The notes beneath the pieces were generated by a model, which was not told the DNA's origin, made no database searches, and saw only the letters and a program-made list of their open reading frames with translations. Made by a program: the position numbers and the translations under genes. DNA of 64,000 nt from Cyclobacterium qasimii M12-11B (lineage in GTDB: Bacteria > Bacteroidota > Bacteroidia > Cytophagales > Cyclobacteriaceae), in NCBI RefSeq assembly GCF_000427295.1, contig NZ_ATNM01000018.1, forward strand, positions 62,001-126,000, in the 5' to 3' direction. Positions 1-9,351 of this stretch are shown one piece after another; position 1 is the first letter of the stretch, and every line of letters begins with the position of its first letter.

Positions 1-1619
1 CCAATATCTCTGCGGTGCTACCATCTGCCAATGGATTTGAGCGGAGCTCTCCTTGTAGCTTTTGGATGGATACCTCTTGAACAGATTGCCCTTCATCCAA
101 TGCCAAACTTGCAGCTACCGCTGCTGACTGTCCTAACACCATAAAGACGGGTTCCATACGAATAGAACCATAGGCAATATGACTGGCAGAAAGCGCTACC
201 GGCACAAACAGATTTTTTGCTTCGCTTGCTTTTGGAATAATAGATCTATAGGCAATCGGGTAAGGACCAAAACCGCCTTCTTCTACATTTCCTTCATTCT
301 TCACCATTTTTTTACCGTCCTTTTCCAAGACTACACGTTGAATATTGTGAGAATCCATGGTATAAGCAGCCATTCCAACGCCATCCTCCACAACTTTATC
401 ACCCACGCAATTGGCTTGAGTCATTACATATTCTCCCACCATTCTCCTCACTTCTCTTACATACAATTGAGGGGTCCAATTTTCAGTATCTACGTATTCG
501 TCTTTTGGATAGCCCCATTCCTGAATGGCATCCTGAAGTTCTTTCGGTACCCTTGGATCCGTCTTATAAAAGTACAGAAGGGATTGTGTGTAAAGTGTAT
601 GGGCATCTATGATCTCTTTTCGTTTTTCATAACTCCCCTCAGGATATTCATGGTTCGCACCAATCATATCTGTAGAGAAACCTCCCCTATTGTTGATATC
701 AGTTTTGCTATTTGGCATTTTGCTCCAAATAAAATACTGTCCCAAACTTCTTTTTTCTGGTTGCGCTTCAAAAAAGCCTAACCAACAAGTCAAACATTGA
801 AGGATCATAACCTTCCGGCTTTGTTATTTCTATGCGATTACTTGGGTCATTGGTCAAACAGATACGATAATTGTAGGCTTGAATTTTATCATCTTCTGTA
901 CCATCTTCGGCCAAAACGCCATCACTTATACCCCACAGAAGTCCACTTGAAGGATCACCAGGTGTTTTATAAGGATCAATTCCGTCAGGAAACTGATGGC
1001 CATTCATTAATTGAACTCCATTGAAGGTTTCACCATATTTATCATTGGCTTCTCTACCGATGTCATAGCTAACACCAGCCTTGGCCATCAGGTCTCCTTC
1101 ATAGGTTCCATCAATAAACATTTTACCAGACACTTCCCTTAGCGGTTCTGAAGGGTTGTTGGAATTTTCCAGGGTAATTTTGTTAATCCAACCATCCTTA
1201 TTTTCTGCATTTTGGATTCTAAATCCATATTGAACGGTGATTCCTGCACGGTCCAAATATTCTTGAAAAGTTGCTTTGGCTACACTTGGTTCAAATATCC
1301 ATTGCTCAAACTTCCCATAATGATTTCCAAGTTTCCTATAAAAATCCCTTGAAAGGCCGGTAACGGCAAATTTATTTCCAATATCTGTATAACCAAGACC
1401 TCCGGTAGTCAAACCACCTAAGTGTTGACTTGGCTCAATTAGCAAAACTGATTTGCCCATGGTTTTGGCTGTATAAGCAGCTATTATCCCAGAGGAAGTG
1501 GCTCCATATACGACAACATCATACGTTTTTTCTTCGGCTTTTTCAGAACCTGAACAGGAAAACATCAAGCTCGACAATATCAAGCAACCTATTACTAAAT
1601 AATTAAATTGTTTCTTCAT
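1..1619 (-). pseudogene. FAD-dependent oxidoreductase lipoprotein, first of three paralogues (frameshifted; runs off left edge)
   Basis: Member of the FAD_oxidored family (PF12831 type), probably oxidising or reducing a sugar-like substrate outside the cytoplasm; the substrate is unknown. The start at 1619 gives a lipoprotein signal ending in LMFSC. A Rossmann-type motif, VVYGATSSGIIAA, follows and then GGLTTGG. The first frame stops at 768 after FDLLVRLF. The other frame continues the alignment to its paralogues without a gap (EAQPEKRSLGQYFIWSKMPN) down to position 1, through GSIRMEPVFMVLGQSAA. Removing one base from the A6 run at 770-775 joins the halves, so this is probably a sequence error. 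The C-terminal end lies outside the window. It is last in the minus-strand row after a sulfatase, 9 bases apart. Confidence 0.85.
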
Positions 1620-1628
1620 TACTAATTA

Positions 1629-3396
1629 TCAATTACTTTTAGTGAATACAATCAATCTTAAATCCATTACCTGGCTACCGGGAATATCAAGTGCTTTGAT
1701 AGACAAAGTAGCCTCTCCTTTGTCCAGGTTAATCTCTCCCAGAGACATGTCTTTGAAGTCTTTCACGTAAGACTCTATACGTTTTACCCGATCATTTTCT
1801 TTCCCTTTTAATGGTGGATCATGTGGTAAAGTCACCTTCCCATCAAGAATGTTTTTCCCTACCTGAAGTCTAAAGGTAGCACCAATATCTTTTTCCGGGC
1901 AAGTATAATAAAGTTCAACATCATATTTCCCTGCTGTCAATACCTCCACATCCCAAGTGATACTGTCTTGCAAAGTCACCCAATTTGTAAAAAAGGAGTC
2001 ATTAGGAAAACGATTAGAACGCTGAATCTGTCCATAAGAAGTACCATCACGAGCAGGCATTTGTGTGTATTTGGCTTCAGCAGCACCTAAAGTAAATGGC
2101 CTAAACTCAGGATCATTGGCCTGTTCCTCAGCCATTTCACTTTCCCAGCTCACTTTTGCTGCTATAAGTTTTGCCGAAACTTCTGGATATTGATCTTGGA
2201 CCGGATTTTTCTGAAAGGGATCTTCATTCATCTCAAACAAGGCACCTTCGTGATCAAGAAGGAAGTTTTGGGTCCTTAAACTCGTTCGGTTGTTCCAGTG
2301 CCTATAGATTATCCTATCCTCCCAGTTTTTTGGCTTCTTTAAATATGAGGGGTTTTAAACTTATTCCATCGAAGGGTTTGACTGATTTATGTGCTAAACC
2401 CAGCATGTCCATCAGCGTGGGGAAAAGATCAATTGCCCCTGAAATTTCCTTAACAACATCTCCCCCTATAATGGTCCCTTTCCATTGCATAAAAAACGGG
2501 CTTCTTACACCCCCTTCTTCTGTAGATCCCTTTCTACCTTTCATACCACCATTCCACCTAAAACTATTGGGGCCATTGTCACTAAAATAGATAACAATGG
2601 TGTTTTCTTCAAGGTTAAGGGCCTTGAGTTGGTCCATAATTCTTCCCACATTCCAATCGATGTTTTCACACATGGCCAAAGCTGCCTTGGTAAACACCTG
2701 GTCTTCATCATTCACAAGGCTATCAAGTGCCTTGTTGGCAAATGAATCGTACCAACGATCAGGAACCTGCATGGGTGAATGGGGTGTGTTCAGCGGAAGG
2801 TAAACAAGAAAGGGTTGCTCCTGATTTTGCTCAATAAAGGCCATGGCTTTCGATGTAAGGTCATTAGCAAGAAAACCTTCTCCTTGAATAGGTTTGCCAT
2901 TATGTTCCAAAGGAGGACTAAAGTAATCGCCCCAATGTCCTGAACAAAAGCCATAAAACTCATCAAAACCCCTTGCATTGGGATGATAGGGATGCTGCAT
3001 CCCATTGTGCCATTTACCAAAAGCACCTGTTACATATCCTGACTTTTGAAGTACTTCTGCAAAGGTAACCTCGTCAAGATCCAGTCGCTCCTGACCTGCG
3101 GAAGTACCGCTTACCCCTCCACGCATATGGTACCTACCAGTAAGCATTTCTGCACGGGTAGGTGAGCAAACGGGAGAAACATAAAAACGATCAAAACTGA
3201 TTCCATCAACACCCAACTTGTCAATATTTGGAGTTTGCAGGTTGGGATTACCGGTAAAACTTAGGTCTCCCCAGCCCTGATCGTCAGATAAGATGATCAG
3301 GATATTAGGTCTGTCTAGTTCTTTTACTTCTGACTTGCAAGCCATGAAAAAACACGAGAATATGAACAGGAACAAACAGGAATCAGTACGTTTCAC
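1629..3396 (-). pseudogene. Sulfatase lipoprotein (frameshifted)
   Basis: Type I formylglycine sulfatase, predicted to remove sulfate esters in the periplasm or at the outer membrane. The N-terminal half has the metal-binding start [15 protein letters not shown] and the CSPTR motif whose Cys is converted to formylglycine. It later shows KWHNGMQHP and FSDNGPNS. The frame ends at 2314 after EAKKLGG. The second frame begins [13 protein letters not shown] and carries the C-terminal region to 1629. Removing one base from the T6 run at 2326-2331 restores one protein of about 588 residues. The longest open frame begins at 3483 with TTG, but a GTG at 3396 gives a clean lipoprotein signal (VKRTD, hydrophobic stretch, FFMAC), so I use it. 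It lies between two FAD oxidoreductase genes. Confidence 0.85.
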
Positions 3397-3559
3397 AGGT
3401 ATACATTTTAATTTAGCATTGACAATTACCCTATAGCAGCCTATTAAAAGTCTAATGGGAAAAATAAACAATAGGTACTTCAAACATTGTAAGTCATTGG
3501 TACTTTATCGTTTACTTTCACCATTAAATCAGCAACTCCACTGACACAATTTTTTATTA

Positions 3560-5242
3560 TTAATGTATTTTATCAGCTAAAGTCAATACTTGGCCATCTT
3601 CCAATAATTTTGCTTTTAAGGAAGCATAAGGAAGTTCTTGTACACTAATCTCCCCATCCAATGCCATAACTGCTGCAGTAGCGGCTGACTGTCCTAAAAT
3701 CATAAATACAGGCTCCATACGAATAGAACCGAAGGCAATATGACTAGCAGAAACAGCGACTGGAACCACCAAGTTTGTAATTTCATCAGCTTTAGGTACC
3801 AAAGACCCGTAAGCTATTTCATAAGGTTGACTAAGCCCAACGCCTATATCGCCTTCATTTTGCACATGCCCATTTTCATCCACATACCGTTGGATATTGT
3901 GTGAATCTATGGAGTAAGAACCCATTCCTACTGACTCAGGAGTAGGTCTTTTCTGCATCAACTCATTTTCAGTCATTACATATTTCCCAACCATTCTTCT
4001 GGCTTCTCTCACATAAATTTGATGTGGCCAGTTGCCATTGTCAGTGAATTCATCTTTGGCCAAGCCCCATTTTTTAAATTCATTCTGGGTTTCTTTCGGT
4101 ACCCTTGGATCGTTGGCTACATAATACAATAGTCCTTTTTGGTAGTCCTCATGTTCTTTGATGATCTCTTTCCTTCTTTCATAACTGGCTTCAGGGTAAT
4201 CATAATTCATCCCAATATTGTCTGAACTAAATGGACCATGGTTGTTTGTATCCGTTTTCTTATTAGGGATCATGTCAAATTTACCAAACCATTCTGTCCA
4301 TCCTGCATCAAAAATTCGACCTAGCAATTCATACTGGGTAGAATCATAATTATCAGGTCTTGGGAAAGGCACCTGATTGTCTGGATTTACAGACATACAT
4401 GTTCTGAAGCAATAGGCCTGAACTTTATTGTCACCTTCACCTTTAACACCTGGGTCTTCTCCACTAATTTTAGGAAGCAATCCTGAAGAAGGATCTCCTG
4501 GGATTATATAAGGATCTATGGGCTGATCCAAAGCTTTGAAGTGGTGTCTATGGTGGAATACACCAGTCTGAACACCATTCCACTCTTCATCGTAAACACT
4601 TGTTCCTTCTCTACCTACGTGATAACTTACACCTGCAGCGGCCATTAAGTCTCCTTCGTAAGTAGCATCTACAAACATTTTACCTTTAAACTCCTTACCA
4701 CTCAAAGTTCGGATAGCGGTGATTTTTCCATCCTCCACAGTCACACCGGATTCTCTGTCCAACCATTCATCGCGAAGGACTTCAATACCTAATTCCTCCA
4801 CCCATTCGTCATAAACTTCTTCAGCCACATGAGGTTCAAAAATCCACATGGTCCTGAACTCCCCATCTATAGCTGGAGTACCTTGTCCTTTATTACCAAA
4901 TTCAGATTGGGCTTCCCATTTCCAGGCACCATCTTCTGTATATTTTTCGTAAACTCTTTGGTAAAACTCCCGAGATAGGCCTCCTATCACTTCTTTTTTA
5001 CCTGTATCTGTCCAGCCTAAACCTCCGGCTGTCAAACCTCCTAAGTGCTTGTCAGGGGAAACCATTATTACTGATTTGCCCATTTTTTTTGCTTGGATTG
5101 CTGCAGTCACAGCTCCAGATGTGCCACCATATACAATGACATCTGTTGTTTCTTCCTGCTCCGCTTTTGGGCTACATGCCATAAAAACAAAAAGCAAAGA
5201 AAGGTTTAAAAACACAGCCTTTAAAATACTTGTTTTTCTCAT
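3560..5242 (-). CDS. FAD-dependent oxidoreductase lipoprotein, second paralogue
   Basis: Full-length 560-residue FAD_oxidored family protein. The signal sequence ends in FVFMAC, a lipobox, so it should be anchored outside the cytoplasmic membrane. The nucleotide-binding motif is VIVYGGTSGAVTAA, in which GGTSGA replaces the usual GxGxxG, as in its two neighbours. Other shared landmarks are HLGGLTAGGLGWTDTG, GKMFVDATYEGDLMAAAGVSY, VREARRMVGKYVMT and GSIRMEPVFMILGQSAATAA. It aligns along its whole length with the genes on both sides and probably arose by tandem duplication. The substrate is unknown; the context points to a desulfated carbohydrate or related ring compound. Flavin loading of an exported lipoprotein is unexplained. 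Confidence 0.9.
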   Translation of the reverse strand: MRKTSILKAVFLNLSLLFVFMACSPKAEQEETTDVIVYGGTSGAVTAAIQAKKMGKSVIMVSPDKHLGGLTAGGLGWTDTGKKEVIGGLSREFYQRVYEKYTEDGAWKWEAQSEFGNKGQGTPAIDGEFRTMWIFEPHVAEEVYDEWVEELGIEVLRDEWLDRESGVTVEDGKITAIRTLSGKEFKGKMFVDATYEGDLMAAAGVSYHVGREGTSVYDEEWNGVQTGVFHHRHHFKALDQPIDPYIIPGDPSSGLLPKISGEDPGVKGEGDNKVQAYCFRTCMSVNPDNQVPFPRPDNYDSTQYELLGRIFDAGWTEWFGKFDMIPNKKTDTNNHGPFSSDNIGMNYDYPEASYERRKEIIKEHEDYQKGLLYYVANDPRVPKETQNEFKKWGLAKDEFTDNGNWPHQIYVREARRMVGKYVMTENELMQKRPTPESVGMGSYSIDSHNIQRYVDENGHVQNEGDIGVGLSQPYEIAYGSLVPKADEITNLVVPVAVSASHIAFGSIRMEPVFMILGQSAATAAVMALDGEISVQELPYASLKAKLLEDGQVLTLADKIH

Positions 5243-5568
5243 AGTTATATTTGGTTAATTGCTTATTTATTAATTGTTTATATGATATTTTATTTGTTTT
5301 CTTTCACAAATTTATAGTTTAGATATTAATCAACTTACACAAAAACCACACGTTAAGCCTTAGGAAAGACCAAGGCAACAGCCATTGAGATTGCAATAAG
5401 TGTTGCTAATTTATATAAAAATTCCTCTCTGAGGTTTTTGGATTAAAATGGCATAATTAGAATTTTTAATTGTCAATAAGAAAATTCAATAACATCATTA
5501 TTGGTTAAACTGAACATCCATAAGATAATCGCAAATTCAATTTAAAACGTACAATCTCAAATAATTAA
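5243..5568. other. Gap between two FAD oxidoreductase genes
   Basis: AT-rich stretch of 326 bases upstream of the second FAD oxidoreductase gene. I see no open frame with family features and no strong terminator hairpin. It contains one possible promoter element, listed separately. Confidence 0.5.
5306..5313 (-). promoter_or_regulatory. Possible Bacteroidota -7 element (TAAATTTG)
   Basis: On the minus strand this reads TAAATTTG, matching the TAnnTTTG -7 consensus of the Bacteroidota primary sigma factor. It lies about 63 bases before the start of the second FAD oxidoreductase. No TTTG -33 box sits at the usual 19-21 base spacing, so this may be chance in AT-rich DNA. Confidence 0.25.
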
Positions 5569-7278
5569 TTACTTTTCATAATCTAAAATTTGATTGTCTT
5601 TAAGCAGTATTTCAACCAATAAATTATAATCAAGATCCTGAACAGCTACCTGATGGTCAATCGCTAAAGAAGCGGCCGTGGCTGCAGATTGTCCCAAAAC
5701 CATAAATACAGGTTCCATTCTAGCTGATCCAAAGGCCACATGGGTAGCACTTATACATACTGGCACCAATAGGTTTTCTTTTTCTCCTTTTTTAGGTACT
5801 ATAGACCTGTAAGAAATAGGATATGCACTCAAGCCTCTCGCCTCGAAGTTACCTTCATTTTGAACGTAACCATTGTGATCTACATACCTTTGAACCATAT
5901 GAGAATCCATCCCATAAGACCCCATTCCTACGCCATCTTCCACTTGTGGAACCAATCCTTCACAATCTGCCTGGGTAACCACATAATCACTCACCATTCT
6001 TCTTGCTTCCCTTACATACAGCTGTGGTGTCCAACCGTTTCTGTCTGTAAATTCATCCTTTGGCATTCCCCATTGGGAAACTACCTCTCTAACTTTTTTA
6101 GGGATTCTTGGGTGGTAGGCCAATGACCACATTAAGCCTTGCTGGTATTCCAATTGCTTTTGACTAAAGGCCTCTCTATCTGCATAACTTGCTTCAGGAT
6201 AATCAAAATTTTGACCTATAAAATCAGTAGAAAAACCTTTTTGATTGTTTGTATCCGTCTTTTTATTGGGCATTGGAGTATTGATCCAGGGGACTAAAGG
6301 ATCTCCATAATGGTACATTTTTTCAATAGGTCCATTCGCTGCTTCATAATTCCTGAACAACAACTCAAATTCCAACTCATTGTAGTTAGCGGGTTTTTCA
6401 AATGGAACTCGATTTTCAGGTTCATTTGTTAGTGTCATCCTATAGCAATAAGCTTGAATCCCTTTGTCAGCTGTTCCATCTATACCAGGTCCTCCCTCAA
6501 TAATAAATGGAAGTAGGCCACTAGAAGGGTCACCTTTCACCACATAAGGATCAACCCCTGGTACAAAATTGTGGTGAATAGCATTTCTGGAAACATTCCC
6601 TTTAAGGGTAATATTATAAAAATTGGCTTGTACACCATTTAACGTTTCTCCATATTGGCTATTGGCTTCTCTTCCTGTAGTATAACTTACATCTGAAGCA
6701 GCCATCAAGTCACCCTCATAAGTGGCATCCATAAACATTTTACCTGTATAGGTCTCCCCACTTTCCATGGTGATAGAAGTAATCTTATTGTTCTTAGATT
6801 TTACACCACTTTCTCTGTTTAATCGCTTTCCGATGACTACTTTTATGTCTTCATCTGCCAACATTTTCTCATATACTTTCATGGCTACAGATGGCTCGAA
6901 AGTCCACATGGCATCTTCTCCCTCCACAGATCTGGTTTGATCTGGTCTGGATAAATAGGCGGCCCTGTCCTCATATTTCCATGTCTCAGGATTGTCATAA
7001 TATGCTTTGATATTTTGATAAAACTCTTTGGAAATACCTCCAATCACCTTTTTATTCCCTATATCTGTGGCTCCTAAGCCTCCAGTGGTAAGGCCACCTA
7101 AATGATTTGAGGGCTCAATGAGTATTACCGATTTACCCATCCGTGAAATTTGAATGGCTGCGGCCACCCCTCCGGAAGTGCCTCCATAGACGACCAGGTC
7201 ATAAGAGTGCTGTGCCTGAGCTGGACAGGCAAACCAAAGAGTAAAAAGAAATAGAATTGCTGTAAACGTTTGCTTCAT
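5569..7278 (-). CDS. FAD-dependent oxidoreductase, exported, third paralogue
   Basis: Full-length 569-residue FAD_oxidored family protein. Unlike its two neighbours it has a cleavable signal peptide (hydrophobic stretch, then PAQAQ) instead of a clear lipobox; FACP at residues 16-19 could be read as a weak one. The FAD-binding motif is LVVYGGTSGGVAAA and the conserved HLGGLTTGGLGATDIG follows. The family blocks GKMFMDATYEGDLMAAS, VREARRMVSDYVVT and GSARMEPVFMVLGQSAATAA are present. It lies 146 bases after the stop of the adjacent sulfatase on the same strand and probably belongs to the same transcription unit. Function beyond flavin-dependent redox chemistry is not determinable from sequence. 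Confidence 0.9.
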   Translation of the reverse strand: MKQTFTAILFLFTLWFACPAQAQHSYDLVVYGGTSGGVAAAIQISRMGKSVILIEPSNHLGGLTTGGLGATDIGNKKVIGGISKEFYQNIKAYYDNPETWKYEDRAAYLSRPDQTRSVEGEDAMWTFEPSVAMKVYEKMLADEDIKVVIGKRLNRESGVKSKNNKITSITMESGETYTGKMFMDATYEGDLMAASDVSYTTGREANSQYGETLNGVQANFYNITLKGNVSRNAIHHNFVPGVDPYVVKGDPSSGLLPFIIEGGPGIDGTADKGIQAYCYRMTLTNEPENRVPFEKPANYNELEFELLFRNYEAANGPIEKMYHYGDPLVPWINTPMPNKKTDTNNQKGFSTDFIGQNFDYPEASYADREAFSQKQLEYQQGLMWSLAYHPRIPKKVREVVSQWGMPKDEFTDRNGWTPQLYVREARRMVSDYVVTQADCEGLVPQVEDGVGMGSYGMDSHMVQRYVDHNGYVQNEGNFEARGLSAYPISYRSIVPKKGEKENLLVPVCISATHVAFGSARMEPVFMVLGQSAATAASLAIDHQVAVQDLDYNLLVEILLKDNQILDYEK

Positions 7279-7424
7279 GGTGTTGGGACTTTAGTGTCGC
7301 AACCTTCTAGGCTGCGATTTGAGTGCTTGTTTATTCGTTTATAATTTTTTGTTTATGTTTCATTTTGTATTGACCGTTAACTGCAATCAAAGAATGAATG
7401 GAATTGGGTATTGTCTTATTGCGA

Positions 7425-8917
7425 TTAGATGGCCGAATTTAAATGATCGTTTAATAGCTTTAATAATTTTTCGGCAATTTCAGGATTCTTCAGCGCCAGG
7501 TTTATGGTCTCACCAGGGTCTTCCTTCAGGTTATAAAGTTCCACCGGCGATACAAAAGGATATTCACCTACCACTTTCCAATTCCCTTGACGCAATCCAT
7601 AAACATTTCCACTGCCTCGCACCACTACTGATTCTCTTTTCCCTGCAGTCACATTATTACCATAGAAAGCGGATAATAAGTTATGTCCATCCCTTGCGGT
7701 TCCGTCTGGTAAGGATTCTCCCACTAGCCCTGCTAAAGTAGGTAAAATGTCATTGAGCGCGATGAGTTGATTGCTTACCTGGCCCTTTGGGAATTTCCCT
7801 GCCCAACTTACAATTAATGGCGTGCGAACCCCACCTTCATGGACGGACCACTTGGTACCTTTGAAAGGAAAATTGGGTTGATGCGCATCTGGATTTATTA
7901 CCTTTTCCACATCCTGTGGGCTATTGGTCGCTTGCTCATTGTCTCCTTCCGGGCTTGTAGCAATAAACTGCGAACCATTGTCACTGGCGAAAATTATTAT
8001 GGTATTGTCTTTCAAACCTAGACGGTCAAGTTCATCTATTAATTGACCAATGTAGTGATCCAGTTCAAAAACATAATCGCCATAAAGACCTGCATCTGTT
8101 TTCCCTATGAAGTCTTGATCAACAGCTAGGGGAATATGGGGAACATAAGGAGAATAATAGAGGAAGAAGGGGTTATCGGTTTCCTCTTCTTTGAATTGCT
8201 GGAGGTAATCAATACTTTTTTCCGTGATATAGGGTAAGAAACCCTGCAATGGGATTTTCTCAAGGTGTTCTGTTCCAGAGGCAGCTTCAATCGTATACAA
8301 ATCGTGAACGAGTGCGCCAACTATATGATTGTCTTCGAATATCCAACATTCACTGGCACAACTAAACCCTAACCAGCGATTAAACCCTCTATCTAAAGGC
8401 CCATCACTTACGGGTTTGGTGACGTCAATATTAGCTCCATTTTGATCATCTTGAAATCTTCCATATCCAACTGGTGTCTCGCCATCCTTAGTGGGGAAAG
8501 TAGTTCCCAAATGCCATTTCCCGAACCCCACTGTTTGGTATCCTGCATTCTGAAGCATTTGAGGCAAGGTAAGTTTTCCTTCATCAATCATTGAAGGTTC
8601 ATAATTGGCCATCACTCCAGACTTTTTCCAACTCCTCCAAGGGTACTCTCCGGTCATTAAAGCATATCGACTTGGAGAACACACTGAAACTGGACAATAG
8701 GCATCAGAGAACCGGATCCCATCCATTGCCAATTGATCCAGATTAGGTGTAGGGATTTTTGAAAGTGGATTGTATACTCCCAAATCACCATGCCCCAAAT
8801 CGTCCGCATAAATAAAAAGGATATTAGGCAAGGACTCTTTTAGTTTTCCTTATCACCGGAATTGCAAGACGTAAGCATATAGGCAAAAACCAAAATAACA
8901 ATCTGTATATATCTCAT
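7425..8917 (-). CDS. Arylsulfatase-type sulfatase lipoprotein (signal region shifted out of frame)
   Basis: Type I formylglycine sulfatase acting on sulfate esters after export. Seen: NILFIYADDLGHGDLG at the N-terminus, the formylglycine motif VCSPSRYALMTG, GKWHLGTTFP, FASDNGSQF, and the C-terminal block GNWKVVGEYPFVSPVELYNL. The open frame that starts at 8831 has no signal peptide. Upstream, an ATG at 8917 encodes MRYIQIVILVFAYMLTSC, a good lipoprotein signal, but runs into a stop in the other frame. Adding one base to the T4 run at 8844-8847 joins the two into about 497 residues. The start at 8917 is therefore an inference that assumes a sequence error. It belongs to a different subgroup from the sulfatase at 1629-3396. 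Confidence 0.85.
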
Positions 8918-9351
8918 TCTGCCAATAAATTATTATTACTTATTTAAATGATTCTGATTTTACTTTTTATCAATCGAAATTAGCACTACTACATTTCATT
9001 CTCAATGCCAATCTCTTCCTAATACCCCATGGTTCATTGTTAAAGAATATACGATCAAGCCTAAAATAGTGAATAATTCCTTTTTTAAGATTTTGCTAAC
9101 AAAGAAATTCATTTCCAGAAGATTTTTATTTATCATTAAATAGAGGGTATTAATTCCAAAATTAAAGATGCAAAATGAAATGGTATAAAATACAATAGAT
9201 TTGATTTTCAATAAATGCCAGGGTTTCGGCATTTGAATATCCCTAGCAAGTTATAAAAAAGTTAATTGCCCTGCCCCACCTAATTTATAAGTGGAGCAGG
9301 CAATTCATTATGTATAGCTTATTATCAATTTACAATTGCCAAATCATGGAT
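8918..9351. other. Gap between sulfatase and susD
   Basis: About 430 AT-rich bases. An open frame at 9002-9232 (minus) would encode a hydrophobic 76-residue peptide, but it has no family features and low-complexity composition; I do not call it. The right-hand part holds the terminator listed below. Confidence 0.5.
9254..9305 (-). terminator. Rho-independent terminator after susCD
   Basis: Read on the minus strand, arms AATTGCCTGCTCCAC (9291-9305) and GTGGGGCAGGGCAATT (9264-9279) pair with one bulge and one G-T wobble. A T6 run follows at 9255-9260. It lies about 50 bases after the susD stop and probably separates susCD from the sulfatase genes, or attenuates transcription into them. Confidence 0.7.

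Noticed and set aside
179-781. Plus-strand open frame of 200 residues
   Set aside because: It lies antisense to the C-terminal half of the first FAD oxidoreductase, which aligns well to its paralogues; the plus-strand translation has no family features.
1629-3396. Split sulfatase as two separate genes
   Set aside because: The second part begins mid-domain with no signal peptide, and one base restores a single sulfatase.
5860-6126. Plus-strand frame of 88 residues
   Set aside because: Fully antisense to the conserved third FAD oxidoreductase gene.
7290-7325. Hairpin GTCGCA...TGCGAT between a sulfatase and a FAD oxidoreductase
   Set aside because: The stem is only five or six pairs with no T-run on either strand, so it is not a convincing terminator.
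9002-9232. Hydrophobic 76-residue minus-strand frame after susD
   Set aside because: Low-complexity AT-rich composition, no family resemblance, and it lies downstream of a terminator.
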